Shown here: positions 40,604-49,211 of the stretch, piece by piece | Position numbering within the stretch: the stretch's first letter is position 1 | Layout of the letters: the number at the start of each line of letters is the position of its first letter | NCBI GenBank assembly: GCA_035716025.1 | Contig: DASTKH010000004.1 | Coordinates: 32,807-96,806 of the forward strand | From: JADGHE01 sp035716025 | GTDB taxonomy: Bacteria; Pseudomonadota; Alphaproteobacteria; Rhizobiales; Xanthobacteraceae | DNA length: 64,000 nucleotides | Direction: 5' to 3' | Position numbers and translations under genes: made by a program | Notes under the pieces: model-generated | What the model was told of the DNA's origin: nothing | The model's database searches: none | What the model saw: the letters and a program-made list of their open reading frames with translations, nothing else

Positions 40604-41667
40604 ACGGAAAGAGCTCGACGGCGCTTCAACAGGAAGCAGAATACGCCCGATCGCAGCTCGCTGCGACCCTGGACGAACTGCGCGGCAGCGTGACCCCCGG
40701 CCGAATGTTCGACCAGGTGGTCGATTATGCACGGCATTCGGGCGGCGCGGACTTTATGCACAATCTCGGCGAACAGGTGCGGTCCAATCCGCTGCCCGTC
40801 GCCTTAATCGGGGCGAGCATCGCCTGGCTGATAATGTCCGGCCGACGCGTCGACGCGAACGGGGCGGGTTCGATGCGTTTCGATGGCCGCTCCCGGCAAA
40901 CGGCGGACACGGTGATGGACGCCGCACGGCATGGCTCGGGCGCGATAACCGATACGGCCCGCAGCGCCTCCGACGCCGCGGGCGATGCCGCGCGCAAGCT
41001 GGGAGGCGCGGCGTCGGCAACGCGCGCCGGCATGGCCGACATGGCATCCGGCTTGTCGCAAAGCGCGTCGAACACGGCAGACTCGCTGCGGCGCGGCATG
41101 CACGACGCGCAGGACATGATGGCGTCGGGGGTGGCACGCGCGGGGCAGGGGATGTCCTCGGTCGCCGAAACCGTGGAGACGGCCGGGCGTCGCCTGGCGC
41201 AAGGCGGGCGCGTTCGCGGCGGGGCGCTGGTGCAGATGGTGCAGGAACAGCCCCTGTTGCTTGCGGCCTTGGGGGTGGCGGTCGGGGCGGCGCTCGGGGC
41301 GAGCCTGCCCAGAACGCGCAGTGAGGATGAATATCTCGGGCCGGCCAGCGATGCGCTCAAGGAGCAGGCGCAGGAAACGGCTCGGCACCAGTACGAGCAG
41401 GTCAAAGAAACGGCGAGTTCGACGGCGGGGGCCTTCGAGGAAAGTGCCGCAAACACGGAGAGCACGGACCGAAACTCCAAAGCGGACGCAACCGACATGA
41501 AGGCGGCCGCCGGGTCCGTCGCACCTCGACTCGAGGAAGGCGCCCGGGATTCGGGCGACTCGCTTCGGAAAAAGGCGGAGGGTTTCGCCGAGGGCGCTGA
41601 CAAAGCCGCGAGCGAGGCAGCCGGCAGCGGCGGCTCTTCGGGTCAGGATCGGCGGGGGAGCGCCTAA
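40600..41667 (+). CDS. DUF3618 domain protein
   Basis: This 355-residue protein has the DUF3618 motif at the N-terminus (QQEAEYARSQLAATLDELRG, then VTPGRMFDQVVDYAR). A short hydrophobic segment (PVALIGASIAWLIMSG) follows, then a long A/S/D/R-rich helical repeat-like region resembling apolipophorin/LEA-type sequence, another hydrophobic segment (QQPLLLAALGVAVGAALGASL-like, about 230) and a charged tail of about 110 residues. Some relatives are annotated nutrient deprivation-induced protein. The ATG overlaps the stop of the holin-like gene. A membrane-stress protective role is inferred, not shown. Confidence 0.75.
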   Translation: MNGKSSTALQQEAEYARSQLAATLDELRGSVTPGRMFDQVVDYARHSGGADFMHNLGEQVRSNPLPVALIGASIAWLIMSGRRVDANGAGSMRFDGRSRQTADTVMDAARHGSGAITDTARSASDAAGDAARKLGGAASATRAGMADMASGLSQSASNTADSLRRGMHDAQDMMASGVARAGQGMSSVAETVETAGRRLAQGGRVRGGALVQMVQEQPLLLAALGVAVGAALGASLPRTRSEDEYLGPASDALKEQAQETARHQYEQVKETASSTAGAFEESAANTESTDRNSKADATDMKAAAGSVAPRLEEGARDSGDSLRKKAEGFAEGADKAASEAAGSGGSSGQDRRGSA

Positions 41668-41713
41668 GGCGGACGAGAGCGATGGGGCGGCAAAGTGGCC
41701 GGCGCCCGAAGGC

Positions 41714-42586
41714 TCAGAACGTCTGGTAGACTTGGCCCGGCTTGCCGCCGACCCGGGCAAAGCCGGTCTTGGCCGGTTCGTAGGACTGACGGAGGGAGAG
41801 GGCGCGTGCGTAGGAGCCTGCCGCCTTCTCCTTGTCGCCGAGCTTCTCGTAGGCGAGACCGCGAGCCGTCCAGGCCTGGAGATTTTGCGGCTCGATCTGC
41901 ACCGCATCGTCGAGGTCTTTGGCCGCAGCCTTGAAATCGCCGACAGCGATGTAGCTCAAGCCCCGCGCCGTCAACGTCTCGGCCTGCTGGGGCGCGAGAT
42001 TGCGGGCGGTCGTGAAATCCTCGATCGCGTATTCGTGCTGCTTCTGGGTCTGATAGAGCAGCCCCCGATTGTAGTAGGCCTGCGCCAGATCGGGCTTGAG
42101 GGAAATGGCCCGGTTGAAATCCTCGAAGGCGGGGATGGACCTGCCCATTTGCCGATTGACGATGCCGCGCCCGAGATAGGCCGTCGCATAGTTCGGATCG
42201 ATCGCAATCGCCCGGTCGTAGTCGGCCAAAGCGAGATCGTATTTCTTCATCTGGCGATGCACGACGCCGCGGTTGGCATAGGCCTGCGCGTAATTGGGGT
42301 CGAGGCCGATCGCCTTGTCGAAGTCCGCGAGCGCCTCCTGGTGGCGCCCGGCACGGCCCAACACGGTGCCGCGCACGTTGTAGCCCTGCGGATCGTTCGG
42401 ATTCTGCTGAATAACGGCGGTGAGCGAAGCGATGTTGGCGGGCGAAGCCGCCATGCTGGTTTCCTCGTCCAGCGCCGGAGCGGTGGACGCGCCGCCAAGG
42501 CCCGCGCAGCCGCTTGCGAGCGAAGACGCCGCGACGGCCGCGAGCAAGGACAAGAGCCACCAAGGCCGGCGCGACAGCGCGTTCAT
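41714..42586 (-). CDS. TPR-repeat lipoprotein
   Basis: This 290-residue envelope protein has a signal peptide ending in LASGC (a lipobox with Ala at -3, slightly off consensus), so it is probably a lipoprotein. It carries about six tetratricopeptide repeats, for example YAQAYANRGVVHRQMKKYDL and YATAYLGRGIVNRQMGR, with spacing of 34 residues. Such NlpI-like proteins act as protein-binding scaffolds in the envelope. The ATG at 42586 follows TTGGGGTGGG; the open frame extends to 42823 without signal sequence. It faces the stress cassette, 46 bases away. Confidence 0.8.
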   Translation of the reverse strand: MNALSRRPWWLLSLLAAVAASSLASGCAGLGGASTAPALDEETSMAASPANIASLTAVIQQNPNDPQGYNVRGTVLGRAGRHQEALADFDKAIGLDPNYAQAYANRGVVHRQMKKYDLALADYDRAIAIDPNYATAYLGRGIVNRQMGRSIPAFEDFNRAISLKPDLAQAYYNRGLLYQTQKQHEYAIEDFTTARNLAPQQAETLTARGLSYIAVGDFKAAAKDLDDAVQIEPQNLQAWTARGLAYEKLGDKEKAAGSYARALSLRQSYEPAKTGFARVGGKPGQVYQTF

Positions 42587-42719
42587 CGCCCACCCCAAGA
42601 CGGTTCCGCGGGGGCGGCAAGGCGTCCCCGGGCGGCAGCGGTGTTCAATCGGGAATACGGCGATCTTGCGGCCACGCGAAAGCGGGACGCGCTCATCACC
42701 ACGCTGTCGACGGGCGGTC

Positions 42720-42950
42720 TCAGCGTGCCGACTTCCCCTTGGCGGGGATGAGACCTTCGCGCTGGGCGCGCTTGCGTGCCAGCTTGCGGGCGCGGCGGAC
42801 GGCCTCGGCCCTTTCACGTGCACGCTTTTCTGACGGCTTCTCGTAGTGGCCCCGGAGCTTCATTTCGCGGAAAATGCCTTCGCGCTGCATCTTCTTCTTC
42901 AGCGCCTTGAGGGCCTGATCGACATTGTTGTCGCGAACGAGAACCTGCAC
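42720..42950 (-). CDS. rpsU: 30S ribosomal protein S21
   Basis: This basic small-subunit protein of 76 residues begins VQVLVRDNNVDQALKALKKK, exactly as S21. The start is GTG at 42950 with AGAGGA nine bases upstream; a longer in-frame version to 43004 would add residues unlike S21. The C-terminal half RARERAEAVRRARKLARKRA is strongly basic and longer than the E. coli end, as in alphaproteobacteria. It is a single gene between the TPR gene and purK. Confidence 0.95.
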   Translation of the reverse strand: MQVLVRDNNVDQALKALKKKMQREGIFREMKLRGHYEKPSEKRARERAEAVRRARKLARKRAQREGLIPAKGKSAR

Positions 42951-43083
42951 GCAAAATCCTCTCGATTTGTTCGTGGACTTCGGGGAGGGTGCGCAGCACG
43001 CCACGGTGTGGCGCAGGCCCCCCGCCAGTCGGACATAGTTATCAGAACAGATCGCGAAAGTCCACTTGCGGCAGGGGTGGTCG

Positions 43084-44199
43084 CTAGCGCCGGGGCGAGC
43101 CGGGCCGCCCGTTCGGGATCACGCGTGTGACGTGGCCCATTTTGCGGCCGGGGCGGGTCGCGGTCTTTCCGTAGAGGTGGACCGAGGTCCCGGGCGTCGC
43201 GAGCCAGCGGGCGTACGCGTCGATTTCGGAACCCAGCAGGTTGACCATCTCGACGTCGCCATAGCGGACCGGCCGCGCGAGCGGCCAGCCGGCGATGGCA
43301 CGGATGTGCTGCTCGAATTGCGAGGCGGATGCGCCGTCGAGCGTCCAATGCCCGGAATTGTGCACCCGCGGGGCGATCTCATTAACCAGCACGGCCGGGC
43401 CGTTCGTATCGCCCAAGACAAACATCTCGACCGCGAGCACGCCTACATAGTCGAAGGCCGCGGCGATTCGCTCGGCGATTGCCGTCGCTTCGGCGGCGAC
43501 CTGCGGGCTGACGGCGGCGGGCACGCGCGACGTCTTGAGGATGTGGTCGGCGTGTTCGTTTTCGGTCACGTCGAAACACACGACGGCTCCGTCGCGCCCG
43601 CGGGCGGCCACCACGGAAATCTCCTTCTCGAACGGCACGAATGTCTCGAGAATGGCCGGCTGGCCCCCGATCTCCCGCCAGGCCGCCTCCGGATCGACCG
43701 TGTCGCGGATCAGGATCTGCCCCTTGCCGTCATAGCCGAAGCGCCGGGTCTTGAGGACGGCCGGTCGGCCGATGGCATCGAGGGCGGGCAACAAGGCGGA
43801 GGCGCCGTCGACTGCCGCATAGCCCGCCGTGGCGATGCCGAGCCGCGTCACGAACTCCTTTTCCTGCAGGCGGTCCTGCGTGGTCGCAAGAACGCGCGGG
43901 TCGGGCAGCACGGGCTTGCGGGCCGAGAGAAAGGTTGCGGTTTCGGCGGGAATGTTTTCGAACTCGTAGGTGATGACGTCGACATCCGCGGCAAAGCGGT
44001 CGAGGGCCTCGGTGTCGGTATAGTCGTGATTGCTGACGCGGTGCACGACGTCGAAGGCGGGCGAGTCCGGGCTCTGCGCAAACACGTGGCAGCGCAGCCC
44101 GAGCTTGGCGGCGGCGAGCGCGAGCATGCGGCCGAGCTGTCCGCCGCCGAGAATTCCAATCGTCGCATCCGGCCCGAGCGCGGGGACATGGCGGGTCAT
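43084..44199 (-). CDS. purK: N5-carboxyaminoimidazole ribonucleotide synthase
   Basis: This enzyme carboxylates AIR to N5-CAIR with ATP and bicarbonate in purine synthesis. It has 371 residues. Seen are IGILGGGQLGRMLALAAAKLG, the ATP-grasp loop LKTRRFGYDGKGQ, EKEISVVAARG and EIAPRVHNSGHWT, all typical. The ATG at 44199 gives a normal N-terminus; a GTG at 44259 would overlap the purE end. It follows purE by about 50 bases, and the two act on successive steps. Confidence 0.95.
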   Translation of the reverse strand: MTRHVPALGPDATIGILGGGQLGRMLALAAAKLGLRCHVFAQSPDSPAFDVVHRVSNHDYTDTEALDRFAADVDVITYEFENIPAETATFLSARKPVLPDPRVLATTQDRLQEKEFVTRLGIATAGYAAVDGASALLPALDAIGRPAVLKTRRFGYDGKGQILIRDTVDPEAAWREIGGQPAILETFVPFEKEISVVAARGRDGAVVCFDVTENEHADHILKTSRVPAAVSPQVAAEATAIAERIAAAFDYVGVLAVEMFVLGDTNGPAVLVNEIAPRVHNSGHWTLDGASASQFEQHIRAIAGWPLARPVRYGDVEMVNLLGSEIDAYARWLATPGTSVHLYGKTATRPGRKMGHVTRVIPNGRPGSPRR

Positions 44200-44248
44200 C
44201 GTGGGGCCGTCGGCATCGGTCTCGAAGGGAAGGGCGGGAGACGACAAG

Positions 44249-44746
44249 TTAAGCGTCACCTTCGTCCGTTGGGCGCTCGGCGACGGCCTCGGTCTGCCGC
44301 CGGCGATAGGTCTCGAGGCGCTCGGCCGTCGCCGGGTCGGAAAGGGCCAGCACGCTTGCAGCGAGCAGGGCCGCATTAATGGCGCCCGGCTTGCCGATCG
44401 CGAGGGTCCCCACCGGAATGCCGGCGGGCATCTGGACGATCGAATGGAGCGAATCGACTCCCGCCAGCGCCTTGGATTCCATCGGCACGCCGAAGACCGG
44501 CAGAGGCGTGAGCGCGGCGGTCATTCCGGGCAAGTGCGCCGCGCCGCCCGCGCCCGCGATGATGACCTTGAACCCCGCGGCCCGCGCGCCGCGCGCGAAT
44601 GCGTAAAGGCGTTCGGGTGTGCGATGGGCGGAAATGATTCGCGTGTCGTGGCCGATGCCCAGTTCGTCGAGCGTCGCGGCCGCGTGCTTCAGCGTCGCCC
44701 AGTCCGACTGGCTGCCCATGATGATCGCCACCGGCTTTCCCGCCAT
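44249..44746 (-). CDS. purE: N5-CAIR mutase
   Basis: This converts N5-CAIR to CAIR. It has 165 residues from an ATG with GAGGGAGAG adjacent. The motifs IIMGSQSDW, SAHRTPERLYAFA and AGAGGAAHLPGM are diagnostic of class I PurE. A C-terminal tail of about ten residues extends past the usual end. purK follows on the same strand. The start is 128 bases from the divergent diguanylate cyclase gene. Confidence 0.96.
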   Translation of the reverse strand: MAGKPVAIIMGSQSDWATLKHAAATLDELGIGHDTRIISAHRTPERLYAFARGARAAGFKVIIAGAGGAAHLPGMTAALTPLPVFGVPMESKALAGVDSLHSIVQMPAGIPVGTLAIGKPGAINAALLAASVLALSDPATAERLETYRRRQTEAVAERPTDEGDA

Positions 44747-44874
44747 CTCTCCCTCGTCGGCCGGCGGCACAATCGCCCGGAAAAAGAGGCGCGGATTATA
44801 GGAACCGCGCGCAGGGTGGCAAGCGCGGGCGGGTCGGCTATCTTGGCCGCGCGATTCGTGGCTGGCTACGTCCT

Positions 44875-45585
44875 ATGGCCAAACTGCAAAGCCCGTCTTC
44901 CCGTCCCGAACCTTTGCCGCGCGCGGGAAGGCGCCGATCGCTCGGCGCTTTCGCGGAGGAGAGCGGCGGCCGGCACGGCAACGGCGCGGTCCGCGCCCCC
45001 TCGCTCACGCAGCGGCTCGCGGCCGAAATCCGGGCCCTCAAGGCTGAACTGGCCGCCGCGCGCGCCGAAATGCGGACGCTCGCCGCGCGGGCGGACACCG
45101 ACGGGCTGCTCGATATTCTCAACAGGCGCGGTTTCGAACGCGAGCTTGGCCGTGCCATCGCCTATGTCGGGCGTTACGGTACGCAAGCGGCACTCGTTTA
45201 TCTCGATCTCGATCGCTTCAAGCCGATCAACGACACCTACGGCCATGCTGCGGGGGACGCGGTGCTGCGCGCGGCGGCGTGCGCCCTGACGCGCAGCGTG
45301 CGCGCCTCCGACCTCGTGGGGCGGCTTGGCGGCGACGAGTTCGCCCTGCTGCTCTGGAACGCGGGTCCCGAAGCGGCGGCCGTCAAGGCGGAAGCCCTGG
45401 AAGTGGCCGTGGCGAATTGTGGGGTTGACTGGGGCGGCGTGCGGCTTTCGGTGGGCGCCTCGGCGGGGTGCGTCATGCTCGCACCCGAGGACGATCCGGC
45501 CGGTGCCATCGCGCGGGCCGACCGGGCGATGTATGCACGCAAACGCGCGCGCCGGGCCGGCTCAGGCGATGATGTCGGGCGTTAG
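44875..45585 (+). CDS. Soluble GGDEF diguanylate cyclase
   Basis: This 236-residue protein would make c-di-GMP. An N-terminal basic, disordered 40 residues is followed by a coiled-coil (LTQRLAAEIRALKAELAAARAE, about 43-66) and a GGDEF domain with ALVYLDLDRFKPINDTYGH, intact GGDEF and the inhibitory-site RASD five residues before it. There is no membrane or sensor domain, so the coiled-coil is likely for dimerisation. The SD is weak. It is convergent with a DUF465 gene whose end overlaps by 24 bases. Confidence 0.87.
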   Translation: MAKLQSPSSRPEPLPRAGRRRSLGAFAEESGGRHGNGAVRAPSLTQRLAAEIRALKAELAAARAEMRTLAARADTDGLLDILNRRGFERELGRAIAYVGRYGTQAALVYLDLDRFKPINDTYGHAAGDAVLRAAACALTRSVRASDLVGRLGGDEFALLLWNAGPEAAAVKAEALEVAVANCGVDWGGVRLSVGASAGCVMLAPEDDPAGAIARADRAMYARKRARRAGSGDDVGR

Positions 45586-45768
45586 CTGATCCTCGATGAA
45601 TTTGATCCGGTCGCGCAGCGACAATTTGCGCTTCTTAAGTCGCTGCAGTTGGATCACGTCGGCGCCCGGCATTTCGTGCAGCGCCTCGATCGCAGCATCG
45701 AGATCGCGGTGCTCCTGCCGGAGGCGCGCCAAGGTGGCCTCGAGATCACGCCGCTCTTCGCCCGTCAT
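45562..45768 (-). CDS. DUF465 (YdcH-family) small protein
   Basis: This 68-residue protein is predicted to be almost all alpha-helical coiled-coil: LEATLARLRQEHRDLDAAIE and LQRLKKRKLSLRDRIKFIEDQL, the family pattern with the turn at PGAD. Function is unknown. Its 3' end overlaps the cyclase gene end by 24 bases on the opposite strand. The ATG at 45768 is chosen; another at 45789 would add seven residues. Confidence 0.75.
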   Translation of the reverse strand: MTGEERRDLEATLARLRQEHRDLDAAIEALHEMPGADVIQLQRLKKRKLSLRDRIKFIEDQLTPDIIA

Positions 45769-45980
45769 GGTCGCCGCACCATGGCGCACCGTCAGATCTG
45801 GGCGCGCCGCGCGTCCGGGTCGAGACAGTAGCGCTGGCGAGGAGGCCCCTTCAAGGCCCAGGGGCCGTCGGTCGCGCGGGGCGGGGTGTGTCTTTTGCGT
45901 TGCACAAGGAAGTGCGATCGACTCGCCGCCCGCCTGGTGTAGAATTGCAGCGTCTCGATTTGCGGAAGGAGACGTTGCCG

Positions 45981-46166
45981 ATGTCTATCCAAGCGCATCT
46001 TGCGGAACTCGAGCGGCGGCACCGGGCCCTGGAAGATGAACTCGCTGAGGCGATGGCACACCCCTCCACGGATGATCTGATGATTGCGCAACTGAAGCGG
46101 AAAAAGCTGCAGGTGAAGGACGAGATCGAGCGTCTGAAGCAGGACGCGGCGGGTACCGTCCACTAG
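45981..46166 (+). CDS. DUF465 (YdcH-family) small protein, second copy
   Basis: This 61-residue helical protein (MSIQAHLAELERRHRALEDE, then AQLKRKKLQVKDEIERL) of the same family as the divergent 68-residue one has GGAAGGAGA before the ATG. The two genes start 212 bases apart on opposite strands. The second helix carries the same KRKKLxxxDxI pattern in both. A GACTC (GANTC methylation) site lies in the shared gap. Confidence 0.8.
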   Translation: MSIQAHLAELERRHRALEDELAEAMAHPSTDDLMIAQLKRKKLQVKDEIERLKQDAAGTVH

Positions 46167-46174
46167 AGGTTTCA

Positions 46175-46199
46175 CCGGAAGGCCGAGGCATCCTTCCGG
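46175..46199 (+). terminator. Candidate terminator after DUF465 gene
   Basis: A perfect 8-bp stem CCGGAAGG/CCTTCCGG with a 9-base loop begins eight bases after the stop codon. There is no T-run after it, so it may be a weak or Rho-assisted terminator. Confidence 0.4.
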
Positions 46200-46393
46200 C
46201 ACTTGGAGCATTTGCCGAAGACCGCCGGCCCTCAGGGGGCACCGGACGAGACGACGTGCTCTGGACATCCCCGTTCCGCGGCGTGTGCGCCGCGTCGGCG
46301 TGGCTCATCGCACGCCGGCATCGGGCAGAACGGGGACGATTGGGCCGCTTGGGCTCGGGGGCAGGCGGGGAGTTCTCGTTGGGGGGATCCGGC

Positions 46394-47362
46394 ATGACGT
46401 TATCCGCACTCTTGCTCGCGCTGGTTGCGGCGCTGGCGCCCGCGGCCCCCGCGGCCGCGCAGGACTATCCGGTAAGACCCGTGACGCTCGTTGTTCCCTT
46501 CCCGCCGGGTGGGGGCGTCGATGTGATGGCACGCATTGTTGCGGAGAAGCTCTCCTCGGCGCTCGGCCAGCAGGTGGTGGTCGATAACCGTGTCGGCGCA
46601 GGCGGCGTCGTCGGCACCCGTCTGGTGGCGCGCGCCGCGCCCGACGGGTACACCCTGCTGCTCGGCCACTCGGGTACGATGGCGATCAATCCGACGCTCT
46701 ACAAGAATGCCGGATACGACCCGCGCAAGGATTTCGCGCCGATCGGCCTCATCGCCACCATGCCGGTGGCGCTACTCGCCCATCCGCGCTTCGCGCCGAA
46801 GACCGTCGCCGAAGTGATCGCCTACGCCAAGCAGAACCCCGGCAGGCTGTCGTTCGGCACGTCGGCCGTCGGCACCGGCTCATACATGACGGCGGAACTG
46901 TTCAAGGCGGCGGCCGGCCTCGACATGACGCTCATTCCCTACCGCGGCACGGCTCCCTTGATGAACGATCTTCTCGGCGGTCACGTGCCGGTCGCCTTCG
47001 GCGTGTTGCCGCAGGCGATGAGCAATCTCGAATCGGGCGCGCTGCGCGCGATCGCGGTCACCGGCGCGAAGCGCTTCAGCCTGCTGCCGGACGTGCCGAC
47101 AGTGGCGGAATCCGGCCTGCCGGGCTTCGAGGCCGTTCTCTATTACGGGCTGCTGGCCCCCGCCGGAACGCCGAAACCGATCGTCGAGCGCCTGAACGCC
47201 GAGCTCAACCGGGCCGTGAGCACCGAGGCGGTGAAGAGCCGCATCAATGCCGAAGGCGGCGATGCCACGACCGGCACGCCGGAAGAGCATGCGGCAACGC
47301 TCGACCGCGACGAGACGAAATGGGGCGCGCTCGTGAAGAAACTCGGCCTCAAAGTGGAATAG
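46394..47362 (+). CDS. Bug-family (tripartite tricarboxylate transporter) substrate-binding protein
   Basis: This 322-residue periplasmic binding protein has a signal peptide (cleaved near AAAQ, residue 24), then DYPVRPVTLVVPFPPGGGVD, the opening of TctC/Bug proteins, with RVGAGGVVGTRLVARAAPDGYTLL-like family segments (parts: VVDNRVGAGG, ARAAPDGYTL). These bind carboxylates or other small acids. No TctA/TctB membrane genes are adjacent, as is common for orphan Bug proteins. GGGGGGA lies seven bases before the ATG. It is the first of three genes in the same direction with two GMC oxidoreductases. Confidence 0.85.
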   Translation: MTLSALLLALVAALAPAAPAAAQDYPVRPVTLVVPFPPGGGVDVMARIVAEKLSSALGQQVVVDNRVGAGGVVGTRLVARAAPDGYTLLLGHSGTMAINPTLYKNAGYDPRKDFAPIGLIATMPVALLAHPRFAPKTVAEVIAYAKQNPGRLSFGTSAVGTGSYMTAELFKAAAGLDMTLIPYRGTAPLMNDLLGGHVPVAFGVLPQAMSNLESGALRAIAVTGAKRFSLLPDVPTVAESGLPGFEAVLYYGLLAPAGTPKPIVERLNAELNRAVSTEAVKSRINAEGGDATTGTPEEHAATLDRDETKWGALVKKLGLKVE

Positions 47363-47514
47363 TCCCACGGTCCCTCCCGTCGCCGCGTCCAGGTCGGCGG
47401 GCGGCCGGTCGGCCGCACGGAACATGCTCCGCGGAGCTTTCGGCCATTCCGATCCGCACCTTGCGGTCCCTGCGCTTTCCCCGGCATCATGCGCGCGCAG
47501 GAACGGGGGGAGGC

Positions 47515-49140
47515 GTGGTCGGGGAGCGTTTCGACTATATCGTCGTCGGTGCCGGAAGCGCCGGCTGCGTGCTCGCTAACAGGCTGACGGAATCGGGCGC
47601 CTACCGGGTGCTTCTGCTCGAAGCCGGCGGGCACGATCGGCATTTCTGGATCCACGTGCCGCTCGGCTACGGCAAACTGTTCACGGATGCGCGCGTGAAC
47701 TGGCTGTATCAGACGGAGCCTGAGCCCGAATGCGCGAACCGTCGCATTCTCCAGCCGCGCGGCAAGGTGCTCGGCGGATCAAGCTCGATCAACGGCCTGC
47801 TCTATGTCCGCGGCCAGCGCGAGGATTTCGACCATTGGCGCCAGCTCGGCAATGCCGGCTGGAGCTTCGAGGACGTGCTGCCCTATTTCCGCAAGGCGGA
47901 AGCGAACGCGCGGGGTGCCGACGCGCTGCACGGCGCCGAAGGTCCGCTCGCCGTCTCGGATGTCAGCGAGCCGCATCCGCTGTGCGATGCCTTCATCGAG
48001 GCGGCGGTCCACGCAGGCTTTCCCCGCAACGACGACTTCAACGGTCCGAGCCAGGAGGGCGCGGGCTATTACCAGTTGACCGCAAGGAACGGACGGCGCT
48101 GGTCCACGGCGCGCGGCTATCTCCGGCCGGCACGCCGGCGCGCCAACCTCAAGGTCGTTTCCGAGGCGCTCGCGGTGCGGATCCTGTTCGAGGGTCGCCG
48201 TGCGGTCGGGGTCGCATATGGTGCGGGGGGCGAGACGAAGGTGGCGCGCGTGGACGGTGAAGTCATCCTCTCGGCCGGCGCCTTCAACTCGCCGCAGCTC
48301 CTGCAGCTCTCTGGCGTCGGACCGGCGGATCTGTTGCGGCAGCACGCCATCCCGGTCATTGCCGACATGCCGGGCGTCGGCGCGGACCTGCAGGACCATT
48401 TCCAGGTGCGGTTCGGCTATCGCTGCACGGAAGCCTGCACGATCAACGACGCGGTAGGCAGCGTGCGCGGCCGCCTCGCGACGGGCCTGCGCTATGTTCT
48501 GTTCCGCAAGGGGTTTCTCAGCATCGGGGCAGGCTATGCGGGCGGTTTCTTTCGCACCGACCCGGCGCTCGCAACCCCCGACGTGCAGGTGCATTTCATC
48601 CTCTTTTCCGCCGATGCGGTGGGCGCTGCGCTGCACGACTTCCCGGGCTTCATCGCCTCCGTGTGCCAGTTGCGGCCCGAGAGCCGTGGCACCGTGCGGA
48701 TCAAGTCGGCCGACCCGCGCGAGCCCCCTGCCATCCAGCCGCGCTATCTTTCGGCACCGCGCGACCGCGAGATTTGCATCGCCGGCATGAAGCTTCTGCG
48801 CCGCATCATGGCGGCACCGCCGATCCGGCGCTACATCGCCGAAGAGCGCGAGCCGGGCCCGCACGTGACGGACGAAGCCGATATGCTCGCCTTCGCCCGC
48901 GCCAAGGGGACGACGGTCTTCCATCCGACATCGACCTGCCGCATGGGGCAGGACGCGGCCGCGGTCGTGGACGAGCGGCTGCGCGTGCGCGGGCTGGGCC
49001 GGCTCAGGGTCGTGGACGGGTCGATCATGCCGAGCCTCGTCTCCGGCAACACGAATGCGGCGATCGTGATGATCGCCGAAAAGGGCGCGGACATGATATT
49101 GGCTGACGCGAAGGCGCAGGGCCGCCTCGCAGCGGCCTAG
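47515..49140 (+). CDS. GMC-family FAD-dependent oxidoreductase, copy 1
   Basis: This choline/alcohol dehydrogenase-like flavoprotein has 541 residues. It shows FDYIVVGAGSAGCVLANRL (FAD fold), GGSSSINGLLYVRGQ, SAGAFNSPQLLQLSGVGP and near the end HPTSTCRMG with SGNTNAA, which hold the catalytic His and Asn of the family. The start is GTG at 47515 with GGGGGGAGG almost touching it; no better in-frame start is seen. It lies 152 bases after the Bug gene and 71 bases before its paralogue. The substrate is probably an aliphatic or aryl alcohol; not assigned. Confidence 0.87.
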   Translation: MVGERFDYIVVGAGSAGCVLANRLTESGAYRVLLLEAGGHDRHFWIHVPLGYGKLFTDARVNWLYQTEPEPECANRRILQPRGKVLGGSSSINGLLYVRGQREDFDHWRQLGNAGWSFEDVLPYFRKAEANARGADALHGAEGPLAVSDVSEPHPLCDAFIEAAVHAGFPRNDDFNGPSQEGAGYYQLTARNGRRWSTARGYLRPARRRANLKVVSEALAVRILFEGRRAVGVAYGAGGETKVARVDGEVILSAGAFNSPQLLQLSGVGPADLLRQHAIPVIADMPGVGADLQDHFQVRFGYRCTEACTINDAVGSVRGRLATGLRYVLFRKGFLSIGAGYAGGFFRTDPALATPDVQVHFILFSADAVGAALHDFPGFIASVCQLRPESRGTVRIKSADPREPPAIQPRYLSAPRDREICIAGMKLLRRIMAAPPIRRYIAEEREPGPHVTDEADMLAFARAKGTTVFHPTSTCRMGQDAAAVVDERLRVRGLGRLRVVDGSIMPSLVSGNTNAAIVMIAEKGADMILADAKAQGRLAAA

Positions 49141-49211
49141 ATTGATCGGCGCGGCCGCGCCGCGGCGGCACCGGCCGGACGGGTTCATGATCGAGCGACG
49201 AGAGAGACAAC

